Positions 1-12,729 of a stretch of DNA of 64,000 bases are shown piece after piece. The stretch is from Megalopta genalis. Its lineage: Eukaryota; Arthropoda; Insecta; Hymenoptera; Halictidae. The notes under the pieces are model-generated. The model made no database searches and was not told the DNA's origin. It was given only the letters and a program-made list of their open reading frames with translations. The position numbers and the translations under genes are program-made. The stretch's first letter is position 1; each line of letters starts with the position of its first letter. Where the stretch lies: NCBI RefSeq assembly GCF_051020955.1, contig NW_027476981.1, forward strand, positions 1-64,000, given 5' to 3'.

Positions 1-690
1 CGCTTGGATTTGTAGCTAAGTTGTTTGTTTCGCATGCATTTGAAGCTAAATCAATCATATAGCAAGTATTTGAAGCAGAATCATTTGTGTCGCATGGCTT
101 TGAGGATAAGCCTTCTACTTCGCATTGATTTGGAACTAAATCATGTGTTTCGCTTGGATTTGAAGCTAACTCGTTTGTTTCGCATGCATTTGAAGCTATA
201 TGAATTGTTTCGCAAGTATTTGAAGCTAAATCATGTGTTTCGCACAGATTTGAAGCTAACTCGTTTGTTTCGCCTGCATTTGAATCTATATCATTTATAT
301 CGCAAGTCTGTGAAGCTAAATCATTTGTTTCGCATGGAGTTGAAGCTAAGGCTTCTACTTCGCATTGATTTGACACTAAATCATGTGTTTCGCTTGGATT
401 TGAAGCTAACTCGTTTGCTTCGCCTGCATTTGAGGCTATATCATTTATATCGCAAGTATGTGAAGCTAAATCATTTGTTTCGCATGGATATGAAGCTATA
501 TCTACTACTTCGCATTGATTTGAAACTACATCATGTGATTCGCATGGATTTGAAGCTAAATCATGTGTTTCGCATGGATGTGAAGCTAACTCTGTTTCGC
601 CTGCATTTGAAGCTAAATTATGTTTATCACAAGTATCTGAATCTAAACAATTTGTTTCGCAAGAATATGAAGCTAAACCATGTGTTTCGC

Positions 691-1290
691 ATGAATTTTA
701 AGCTAAATCATGTGTTTCGCACAGATTTGAAGCTAACTCGTTTGTTTCGCCTGCATTTGAAGCTATATCAATTATATCGCAATTATTTGAAGCTAAATCA
801 TTTGTGTCGCATGGCTTTGAAGATAAGCCTTCTACTTTGCATTAATTTGAAGGTAAATCATGTGTTTCGCTTGGATTTGAAGGTAACTCGATTGTTTTGC
901 CTGCATTTGAAGCCAAATCATGTTTATCACAATTATCTGAATCTAAACCATTTGTTTCGCAAGAATATGAAGCTAAACCATGTGTTTCGCATGAATTTGA
1001 AGCTAAATCATGTATTTCGCACAGATTTGAAGCTAACTCGTTTGTTTCGCCTGCATTTGAAGCTATATCAATTATATCGCAATTATTTGAAGCTAAATCA
1101 TTTGTGTCGCATGGCTTTGAAGATAAGCCTTCTACTTTGCATTAATTTGAAGGTAAATCATGTGTTTCGCTTGGATTTGAAGGTAACTCGATTGTTTTGC
1201 CTGCATTTGAAGCCAAATCATGTTTATCACAATTATCTGAATCTAAACCATTTGTTTCGCAAGAATATGAAGCTAAACCATGTGTTTCGC
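691..1290. repeat. Tandem 300-bp higher-order repeat, two near-identical copies
   Basis: The ten monomers at about 691-990 recur at 991-1290 almost base for base. The sequence lines starting at 721, 781, 841 and 901 match those starting at 1021, 1081, 1141 and 1201. The copies include the CATTAATTTGAAGG monomer that puts a stop in the minus frame. Similarity fades upstream of about 660 and stops after about 1290, as expected for a recent local duplication of ten monomers. Confidence 0.85.
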
Positions 1291-4200
1291 CTGCATTTGA
1301 AGCTATATCAATTATATCGTAAGTATTTGAAGCTAAATCATTTGTGTCGCATGGCTTTGAAGATAAGCCTTCTACTTTGCATTAATTTGAAGGTAAATCA
1401 TGTGTTTCGCTTGGATTTGAAGGTAACTCGTTTGTTTCGCCTGCATTTGAAGCTATATCATTTATATCGCAAGTATGTGAAACTAAATCATTTCTTTCGC
1501 ATGGATATGAAGCTATGCCTACTACTTCGCATTGATTTGTAACTAAATCATGTGTTTCGCATGGATTTGAAACTATCTCGTTTGTTTCGCCTGCATTTGA
1601 AGCTAAATCATGTTTATCACAAGTATCTGAATCTAAACCATTTGTTTCGCAAGAATATGAAGCTAAACCATGTGTTTCGCTTGGATTTGGAGGTAACTCG
1701 TTTGTTTCGCCTGCATTTGAAGCTATATCAATTATATCGCAATTATTTGAAGCTAAATCATTTGTGTCGCATGGCTTTGAAGATAAGCCTTCTGCTTCGC
1801 ATTGATTTGAAACTAAATCATCTGTTTTGCTTGGATTTGAATCTAACTCGTTTGTTTCGCCTGCATTTGAAGCTTTATCAATTATATCGCAATTATCTGA
1901 AGCTAACTCATTTGTTTCTCATGTATGTGAAGCTAAGCCTTCTACTTCGCATTGATTTGAAACTAAACCATGTGTTTCGCTGGGATTTGAAGCTAACTCG
2001 TTTGTTTCGCCTGCATTTGATGCTATATCAATTATATTGCAAGTATTTGAAGCTAAATCATTTGTGTTGCATGGCTTTGAAGATAAGCCTTCCACTTTGC
2101 ATTAATTTGAAGGTAAATCATGTGTTTCGCTTGGATTTGAAGCTAAGCCTTCTACTTCGCATTGATTTGGAACTAAATCATGTGTTTCGCTTGGATTTGT
2201 AGCTAAGTTGTTTGTTTCGCATGCATTTGAAGCTAAATCAATCATATAGCAAGTATTTGAAGCAGAATCATTTGTGTCGCATGGCTTTGAGGATAAGCCT
2301 TCTACTTCGCATTAATTTGAAGGTAAGTCATGTGTTTCGCTTGGATTTGAAGCTATGTCTACTACTTCGAATTGATTTGAAACTAAATCATGTGTTTCGC
2401 ATGGATTTGAAGCTAAATCATGTGTTTCGCATGGATGTGAAACTAACTCGATGTTTCGCCTGCATTTGAAGCTAAATCATGTTTATCACAAGTACCTGAA
2501 TCTAAACCATTTGTTTCGCAAGAATATGAAGCTAAACCATGTGTTTCGCATGAATTTGAAGCTAAGTAATGTGTTTCGCACAGATTTGATGCTAACTCGT
2601 TTGTTTCGCCTGCATTTGAAGCTATATCAATTATATCGCAAGTATTTGAAGCTAAATCATTTGTGTCGCATGGCTTTGAAGATAAGCCTTCTACTTTGCA
2701 TTAATTTGAAGGTAAATCATGTGTTTCGCTTGGATTTGAAGGTAACTCGTTTGTTTCGCCTGCATTTGAAGCTATATCATTTATATCGCAAGTATGTGAA
2801 ACTAAATCATTTCTTTCGCTTGGATTTGAAGCTAAGCCTTCTACTTCGCATTGATTTGGAACTAAATCATGTGTTTCGCTTGGATTTGTAGCTAAGTTGT
2901 TTGTTTCGCATGCATTTGAAGCTAAATCAATCATATAGCAAGTATTTGAAGCAGAATCATTTGTGTCGCATGGCTTTGAGGATAAGCCTTCTACTTCGCA
3001 TTAATTTGAAGGTAAGTCATGTGTTTCGCTTGGATTTGAAGCTATGTCTACTACTTCGAATTGATTTGAAACTGAATCATGTGTTTCGCAAGTATTTGAA
3101 GCTAAATCATTTGTGTCGCATGGATATGAAGCTATGTCTACTACTTCGCATTGATATGAAACTAAATCATGTGTTTCGCATGGATTTGAGGCTAAATCAT
3201 GTGTTTCGCATGGATGTGAAACTAACTCGATGTTTCGCCTGCATTTGAAGCTAAATCATGTTTATCACAAGTACCTGAATCTAAACCATTTGTTTCGCAA
3301 GAATATGAAGCTAAACCATGTGTTTCGCATGAATTTGAAGCTAAGTAATGTGTTTCGCACAGATTTGAAGCTAACTCGTTTGTTTCGCCTGCATTTGAAG
3401 CTATATCAATTATATCGCAAGTATTTGAAGCTAAATCATTTGTGTCGCATGGCTTTGAAGATAAGCCTTCTACTTTGCATTAATTTGAAGGTAAATCATG
3501 TGTTTCGCTTGGATTTGAAGGTAACTCGTTTGTTTCGCCTGCATTTGAAGCTATATCATTTATATCGCAAGTATGTGAAACTAAATCATTTCATTCGCAT
3601 GGATATGAAACTATGCCTACTACTTCGCATTGATTTGTAACTATATCATGTGTTTCGCACGGATTTGAAGGTAAATCATGTGTTTCGCATGGATTTGAAA
3701 CTATCTCGTTTGTTTCGCCTGCATTTGAAGCTAAATCATGTTTATCACAAGTATCTGAATCTAAACCATTTGTTTCGCAAGAATATGAAGCTAAACCATG
3801 TGTTTCGCTTGGATTTGGAGGTAACTCGTTTGTTTCGCCTGCATTTGAAGCTATATCATTTATATCGCAAGTATGTGAAGCTAAATCATTTGTTTCGCAT
3901 GGATTTTAAGCTAAGCCTTCTGCATCGCATGAATTTGAAGCTAAATCATGTATTTCGCACAGATTTGAAGCTAACTCGTTTGTTCCGCCCTTATTTGAAG
4001 CTATATCATTTATATCGCAAGTCTGTGAAGCTAAATCAATTGTTTCGCATGGAGTTGAAGCTAAGGCTTCTACTTCGCATTGATTTGACACTAAATCATG
4101 TGTTTCGCATGGATTTGAAGCTAACTCGTTTGTTTCGCCTGCATTTGATGCTGTATCAATTATATCGCAAGTATTTGAAGCTAAATCATTTGTGTCGCAT

Positions 4201-6199
4201 GGCTTTGAAGCTAACTCGTTTGTTTCGCCTGCATTGAAGCTATATCACTTCTATCGCAAGTATTTGAAGCTAAATCATTTGTGTCGCATGGATATGTAGC
4301 TATGCCTACTACTTCGCATTGATTTGTAACTAAATCATGTGTTTCGCATGGATTTGAAGTTAAATCATGTGTTTCGCATGGATTTGAAACTATCTCGTTT
4401 GTTTCGCCTGCATTTGAAGCTAAATCATGTTTATCACAAGTATCTGAATCTAAACCATTTGTTTCGCAAGAATATGAAGCTAAACCATGTGTTTCGCTTG
4501 GATTTGAAGGTAACTCGTTTGATTCGCCTGCATTTGAAGCTATATCAATTATATCGCAAGTATTTGAAGCTAAATCATTTGCGTCTCATGGCTTTGAAGA
4601 AAGCCTTCTACTATGCATTAATTTGAAGGTAAATCATGCGTTTCGCTTGGATTTGAATGTAACTCGTTTGTTTCGCCTGCATTTAAAGCTAAATCATGTT
4701 TATCACAATTATCTGAATCTAAACCATTTGTTTCGCAAGAATATGAAGCTAAACCATGTGTTTCGCATGAATTTGAAGCTAAATCATGTATTTCGCACAG
4801 ATTTGAAGCTAACTCGTTTGTTTCGCCTGCATTGAAACTGTATCACTTATATCACTTATCTATCGCAAGTATTTGATGGTTTCGCTTGGATTTGAAGGTA
4901 ACTCGTTTGTTTCGCCCTTATTTGAAGCTATATCCTTTATATCGCAAGTCTGTGAAGCTAAATCATTTTTTTCGCATGGATTTGAAGCTAAGGCTTCTAC
5001 TTCGCATTGATTTGACACTAAATCATGTGTTTCGCTTAGATTTGAAGCTAACTCGTTTGTTTCGCCTGCATTTGATGCTGTATCAATTATATCGCAAGTA
5101 TTTGAAGTTAAATCATTTGTGTCGCATGGATTTGAAACTAACTCGTTTGTTTCGCCTGCATTGAAGCTATATCACTTCTATCGCAAGTATTTGAAGCTAA
5201 ATCATTTGTGTCGCATGGATTTGAAGCTAAGCCTTCTACTTCGCATTGATTTGAAACTAAATCATCTGTTTCACTTGGATTTGAAGCTAACTCGTTTGTT
5301 TCGCCTGCATTTGAGGCTATATCATTTATATCGCTAGTATGTGAAGCTAAATCATTTGTTTCGCATGGATATGAAGCTATGTCTACTACTTCGCATTGAT
5401 TTGAAACTAAATCATGTGTTTCGCAAGTATTTGAAGCTAAATCATTTGTGTCGCATGGCTTTGAAGCTAACTCTTTTGTTTCGCCTGCATTCAAGCTATA
5501 TCACTTCTATCGCAAGTATTTGAAGCTAAATCATTTGTGTCGCATGGATTTGAAGCTAAGCCTTCTACTTCGCATTGATTTGAAGCTAAATCATGTGTTT
5601 CGCACAGATTTGAAGCTAACTCGTTTGTTTCGCCTGCATTTGATGCTGTATCAATTATATCGCAAGTATTTGAAGCTATATCATTTGTGTCGCATGGCTT
5701 TGAAGCTAACTCGTTTGTTTCGCCTGCATTGAAGCTATATCACTTCTATCGCAAGTATTTGAAGCTAAATCATTTGTGTTGCATGGCTTTGAAGCTAACT
5801 CGTTTGTTTCGCCTGCATTGAAGCTATATCACTTCTATCGCAAGTATTTGAAGCTAAATCATTTGTGTCGCATGGATTTGAAGCTAACTCGTTTGTTTCG
5901 CCTGCATTTGAAGCTTTATCAATTATATCGCAAGTATTTGAAGCTAAACGATTTCTGTCGCATGACTTTGAGGATAAGCCTTCTAATTCGCATTGATTTG
6001 AAACTAAACCATGTGTTTCGCTTGGATTTGAAGGTAACTCGTTTGTTTCGCCTGCATTTGAAGCTATATCACTTATATCGCAAGTATCTGATGCTAAATC
6101 ATGTGTTTCGCATTGTTTTGGAGCTAGACCTTCTATATCGCATTGATTTGAAGTTAGTCATGTTTTTTGCATGGATTTGAAGCTAACTCGTTTGTTTTG

Positions 6200-8620
6200 C
6201 CTGCATTTGAAGTTATATCATTTATATCGCAAGTATTTGAAGCTAAATCATTTGTGTCGCATGGCTTTGAGGATAAGCCTTCTACTTCGCATTAATTTGA
6301 AGGTAAATCATGTATTTCGCTTGGATTTGAAGCTAACTCGTTTGTTTCGCCTGCATTTGAAGCTGTATCATTTATATCGCAAGTATGTGAAACTAAATCA
6401 TTTGTTTCGCATGGATTTGAAGCTAAGCCTTCTGCTTCGCATTGATTTGAAGCTAAGCCTTCTGCATCGCATTGATTTGAAACTAAATCATGTGTTTCGC
6501 ATGGATTTGAAGTTAAGCCTTCTACTTCACATTGATTTGATACTAAATCATGTGGTTCGCATGGACTTGAAGCTAAGCCTTCTGCTTCTCATTGATTTGA
6601 AACTAAACCATGTGTTTCGCTTGGATTTGAAGCTAACTCGTTTGTTTCGCCTGCATTTGAAGCTATGTCATTTATATCGCAAGTGTATGAAGCTAAATCA
6701 TTTGTGTTGAATGGCTTTGAAGCTAACTCGTTTGTTTCGTCTGCATTGAAGCTATATCACTTCTATCGCAAGTATTTGAAGCTAAATCATTTGTATCGCA
6801 TGGATTTGAAGCTAAGCCTTCTACTTCGCATTGATTTGGAACTAAATCATGTGTTTCGCTTGGATTTGAAGCTAACTCGTTTGTTTCGCATGCATTTGAA
6901 GCTATATCATTTATATCGCAAGTATATGGAACTGAATCATTTGTTCGCATGGATTTGAAGCTAAGCTTTCTGCTTCGCATTGATTTGAAACTAAATCATG
7001 TGTTTCGCATGGATTTGAAGCTAAGCCTTCTACTTCACATTGATCTGAAACTAAATCATGTGGTTCGCATGGATTTGAAGCTAAACCATGCGTTTCGCAC
7101 AAATTTGAAGCTAACTCGTTTGTTTCGCCTGCATTTGAAGCTATATCAATTATATCGCAAGTATTTGAAGCTAAATCATTTGTGTCGCATGGCTTTGAAG
7201 ATAAGCCTTCTACTTTGCATTAATTAGAAGGTAAATCATGTGTTTCGCTTGGATTTGAAGGTAACTCGTTTGTTTCGCCTGCATTTGAAGCTATATCACT
7301 TATATCGCAAGTATCTGATGCTAAATCATGTGTTTCGCATTGTTTTGGAGCTAGACCTTCTATATCGCATTGATTTGAAGTTAGTCATGTTTTTTGCATG
7401 GATTTGAAGCTAACTCGTTTGTTTTGCCTGCATTTGAAGTTATATCATTTATATCGCAAGTATTTGAATCTAAATCATTTGTTTCGCATGGATTTGAAGC
7501 TAAGCCTTCTACTTTGCATTGATTTGAAACTAAATCATGTGATTCGCTTGGATTTGAAGCTAACTCGTTGGTTTCGCCTGCATTTGAAGCTATATCAATT
7601 ATATCGCAAGTATTTGAAGCTAAGTCATTTGTGTCGCATGGCTTTGAAGATAAACCTTCTACTTTGCATTAATTTGAAGGTGAATCATGTGTTTCGTATG
7701 GATTTGAAGCTAACTCGTTTGTTTCGCCTGCATTTGAAGCTATATCACTTCTATCGCAGGTATTTGAAGCGAATCATTCGTATGGCATCGATTTGAAGCT
7801 AAGCCTTCTACTTCGCATTGATTTGAAGCTAAATCGTGTGTTTCGCTTGGATTTTAAACTAACTCGTTTGTTTCGCTTGCAGTTGAAGCTAAATCATGTT
7901 TATCACAAGTATCTGAAGCTAAACCACTTGTTTCGCAAGCATATGAAGCTAAACCACGTGTTTCTCATGAATTTGTAGCTAAATCATGTGTTTCGCATAG
8001 ACTTGAAGCTAACTCGTTTGTTTCGCCTGCATTTGAAGCTATATCACTTCTATCGCAGGTATTTGAAGCTAAATCATTCGTATGGCATCGATTTGAAGCT
8101 AAGCCTTCTACTTCGCATTGATTTGAAGCTAAATCGTGTGTTTCGCATGGATTTTAAACTAACTCGTTTGTTTCGCATGCAGTTGAAGCTACATCATGTT
8201 TATCACAAGTATCTGAAGCCAAACCACTTGTTTCGCAAGTATATGAAGCTAAACCATGTGCTTCGCATTGATTTGAAGCTAAATCTTGTGTTCCGAATGG
8301 ATCTGAAGCTAACTCGTTTGTTTTGCCTGCATTTGATGTTATATCATTTATAACGCAAGTATTTGAAACTAAATCATTTGTTTCGCAAGTATTTGAAGAA
8401 ATATCATTTGTTTCGCATGGATTTGAATCTACCTCGTTTGTTTCGCCTGCAGTTGAATCTATATCACTTATATCGCAAGTATTTGAAGTTAAATCATTTG
8501 TTCCGCATGGATTTGAAGCTACGCCTTCTACTTTGCATTGAGTTTTAGCTAAATCATGTGTGTCGCATGGATTTGATGCTAACTCGTTTGTTTCGCATGG
8601 CATTTGATGCTGTATCACTT
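6200..8620. repeat. 2.4-kb segmental duplication, copy 1
   Basis: This stretch matches 9977-12397 at an offset of 3,776-3,777 bp. The one-base change in offset comes from a single-base deletion near 6945 (TTGTTCGCATGG against TTGTTTCGCATGG). Both copies share rare features, such as GAAGTTAGTCATGTTTTTTG, a monomer shortened to GAAGCGAATCATTCG and the TTCCGAATGG unit. The shared private variants show it is a duplicated block and not chance similarity between monomers. Both ends are approximate. Confidence 0.8.
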
Positions 8621-9976
8621 ATATTCGCAAGTATTTGAAGCTAAGTCATTTGTTTCGCATGGATATGAAGATAAGCCTCCTACTTCGGACTGATTTGAAG
8701 CTAAATCATGTGTCTCACTTGGTTTTAAAGCTAACTCGTTTGTTTCGAATGCGGTTGAAGCTAAATCATGTTTATCACAAGTATATGAAGCTAAACCATT
8801 TGTTTCGCAAGAATATGAAGCTAAACCATGTGTTTCGCATGAATTTGAAGCTAAATCATGTTTTTCGCACAGATTTGATGCTAACTCGTTTGTTTCGCCC
8901 TTATTTGAAGCTATATCATTTATATCGCAAGTCTGTGAAGCTAAATCATTTGTTTCGCATGGAGTTGAAGCTAAGGCTTCTACTGCGCATTGATTTGACA
9001 CTAAATCATGTGTTTCGCTTGGATTTGAAGCTAACTCGTTTGTTTCGCCTGCATTTGATGCTGTATCAATTATATCGCAAGTATTTGAAGCTAATTCATT
9101 TGTGTCGCATGGCTTTGAATCTAACTCGTTTGTTTCGCCTGCATTGAAGCTATATCACTTCTATCGCAAGTATTTGAAGCTAAATCATTTGTGTCGCATG
9201 ACTTTGAGGATAAGCATTCTACTTCGCATTAATTTGAGGGTAAATCATGTATTTCGCTTGGATTTGAAGCTAACTCGTTTGTTTCGCCTTTATTTGAAGC
9301 TATATCATTTATATCGTAAGTATGTGAAGCTAAATCATTTGTTTCGCATGGATTTGAAGCTACTCCTTCTACTTCGCATTGATTTGAAGCAAAATCATGT
9401 GTTTCGCACAGATTTGAAGCTAACTTGTTTGTTTTGCCTGCATTTGAAGCTATATCAATTATATCGCAAGTATTTGAAGCTAAATCATTTGTGTCGCATG
9501 GCTTTGAAGCTACTCCTTCTACTTCGCATTGATTTGAAGCAAAATCATGTGTTTCGCACAGATTTGAAGCTAACTTGTTTGTTTTGCCTGCATTTGAAGC
9601 TATATCAATTATATCGCAAGTATTTGAAGCTAAATCATTTGTGTCGCATGGCTTTGAAGATGAGCCTCATGCTATGCATTAATTTGAAGGTAAATCATGT
9701 GTTTCGCTTGGATTTGAGGGTAACTCGTTTGTTTCGCCTGCATTTGAAGCTATATCAATTATATCGCAAGTATTTGAAGCTAAATCATTTGTGTTGCATG
9801 GCTTTGAAGCTAACTCGTTTGTTTCGCCTGCATTGAAGCTATATCACTTCTATCGCAAGTATTTGAAGCTAAATCATTTGTGTCGCATGGATTTGAAGCT
9901 AAGCCTTCTACTTCGCATTGATTTGAAACTAAATCATGTGTTTCACTTGGATTTGAAGCTAACTCGTTTGTTTCGC

Positions 9977-12397
9977 ATGCATTTGAAGCTGTATCAATTA
10001 TATCGCAAGTATTTGAAGCTAAATCATTTGTGTCGCATGGCTTTGAGGATAAGCCTTCTACTTCGCATTAATTTGAAGGTAAATCATGTATTTCGCTTGG
10101 ATTTGAAGCTAACTCGTTTGTTTCGCCTGCATTTGAAGCTGTATCATTTATATCGCAAGTATGTGAAACTAAATCATTTGTTTCGCATGGATTTGAAGCT
10201 AAGCCTTCTGCTTCGCATTGATTTGAAGCTAAGCCTTCTGCTTCGCATTGATTTGAAACTAAATCATGTGTTTCGCATGGATTTGAAGTTAAGCCTTCTA
10301 CTTCACATTGATTTGATACTAAATCATGTGGTTCGCATGGATTTGAAGCTAAGCCTTCTGCTTCTCATTGATTTGAAACTAAACCATGTGTTTCGCTTGG
10401 ATTTGAAGCTAACTCGTTTGTTTCGCCTGCATTTGAAGCTATGTCATTTATATCGCAAGTATATGAAGCTGAATCATTTGTGTTGAATGGCTTTGAAGCT
10501 AACTCGTTTGTTTCGTCTGCATTGAAGCTATATCACTTCTATCGCAAGTATTTGAAGCTAAATCATTTGTATCGCATGGATTTGAAGCTAAGCCTTCTAC
10601 TTCGCATTGATTTGGAACTAAATCATGTGTTTCGCTTGGATTTGAAGCTAACTCGTTTGTTTCGCATGCATTTGAAGCTATATCATTTATATCGCAAGTA
10701 TATGGAACTGAATCATTTGTTTCGCATGGATTTGAAGCTAAGCTTTCTGCTTCGCATTGATTTGAAACTAAATCATGTGTTTCGCATGGATTTGAAGCTA
10801 AGCCTTCTACTTCACATTGATTTGAAACTAAATCATGTGGTTCGCATGGATTTGAAGCTAAACCATGCGTTTCGCACAAATTTGAAGCTAACTCGTTTGT
10901 TTCGCCTGCATTTGAAGCTATATCAATTATATCGCAAGTATTTGAAGCTAAATCATTTGTGTCGCATGGCTTTGAAGATAAGCCTTCTACTTTGATTTAA
11001 TTTGAAGGTAAATCAAGTGTTTCGCTTGGATTTGAAGGTAACTCGTTTGTTTCGCCTGCATTTGATGCTATATCACTTATATCGCAAGTATCTGATGCTA
11101 AATCATGTGTTTCGCATTGTTTTGGAGCTAGACCTTCTATATCGCATTGATTTGAAGTTAGTCATGTTTTTTGCATGGATTTGAAGCTAACTCGTTTGTT
11201 TTGCCTGCATTTGAAGTTATATCATTTATATCGCAAGTATTTGAATCTAAATCATTTGTTTCGCATGGATTTGAAGCTAAGCCTTCTACTTTGCATTGAT
11301 TTGAAACTAAATCATGTGTTTCGCTTGGATTTGAAGCTAACTCGTTGGTTTCGCCTGCATTTGAAGCTATATCAATTATATCGCAAGTATTTGAAGCTAA
11401 GTCATTTGTGTCGCATGGCTTTGAAGATAAACCTTCTACTTTGCATTAATTTGAAGGTGAATCATGTGTTTCGTATGGATTTGAAGCTAACTCGTTTGTT
11501 TCGCCTGCATTTGAAGCTATATCACTTCTATCGCAGGTATTTGAAGCGAATCATTCGTATGGCATCGATTTGAAGCTAAGCCTTCTACTTCGCATTGATT
11601 TGAAGCTAAATCGTGTGTTTCGCTTGGATTTTAAACTAACTCGTTTGTTTCGCATGCAGTTGAAGCTAAATCATGTTTATCACAAGTATCTGAAGCTAAA
11701 CCACTTGTTTCGCAAGCATATGAAGCTAAACCACGTGTTTCGCATGAATTTGTAGCTAAATCATGTGTTTCGCATAGACTTGAAGCTAACTCGTTTGTTT
11801 CGCCTGCATTTGAAGCTATATCACTTCTATCGCAGGTATTTGAAGCTAAATCATTCGTATGGCATCGATTTGAAGCTAAGCCTTCTACTTCGCATTGATT
11901 TGAAGCTAAATCGTGTGTTTCGCATGGATTTTAAACTAACTCGTTTGTTTCGCATGCAGTTGAAGCTAAATCATGTTTATCACAAGTATCTGAAGCCAAA
12001 CCAATTGTTTCGCAAGTATATGAAGCTAAACCATGTGCTTCGCATTGATTTGAAGCTAAATCTTGTGTTCCGAATGGATCTGAAGCTAACTCGTTTGTTT
12101 TGCCTGCATTTGATGTTATATCATTTATAACGCAAGTATTTGAAACTAAATCATTTGTTTCGCAAGTATTTGAAGAAATATCATTTGTTTCGCATGGATT
12201 TGAATCTACCTCGTTTGTTTCGCCTGCAGTTGAATCTATATCACTTATATCGCAAGTATTTGAAGTTAAATCATTTGTTCCGCATGGATTTGAAGCTACG
12301 CCTTCTACTTTGCATTGAGTTTTAGCTAAATCATGTGTGTCGCATGGATTTGATGCTAACTCGTTTGTTTCGCATGGCATTTGAAGCTGTATCACTT
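9977..12397. repeat. 2.4-kb segmental duplication, copy 2
   Basis: Partner of 6200-8620 at offset 3,776-3,777 bp, with only scattered substitutions. A third, partly rearranged copy follows from about 12730. All three contain the same truncated monomer and the same TTTTGCCTGCATTTGATG unit, so this block was amplified as a unit after those variants arose. Confidence 0.8.
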
Positions 12398-12729
12398 ATA
12401 TTCGCAAGTATTTGAAGCTAAACCATTTGTTTCGCAAGAATATGAAGCTAAACCATATGTTTCGCTTGGATTTGAAACTAACTCGTTTGTTTCGCCCTTA
12501 TTTGAAGCTATATCATTTATATCGCAAGTCTGTGAAGCTAAATCATTTGTTTCGCATGGAGTTGGAGCTAAGGCTTCTACTTCGCATTGATTTGACACTA
12601 AATCATGTGTTTCGCTTGGATTTGAAGCTAACTCGTTTGTTTCGCCTGCATTGAAGCTATATCACTTCTATCGCAAGTATTTGAAGCTAAATCATTTGTG
12701 TCGCATGGCTTTGAAGCTAACTCGTTTGT

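Noticed and set aside
897..1145. Plus-strand FEAKSCVSHG-type ORFs as small proteins
   Set aside because: This frame is closed in every CATTGATTT and CATTAATTT monomer, so open stretches are short and scattered, as expected from chance loss of those monomers.
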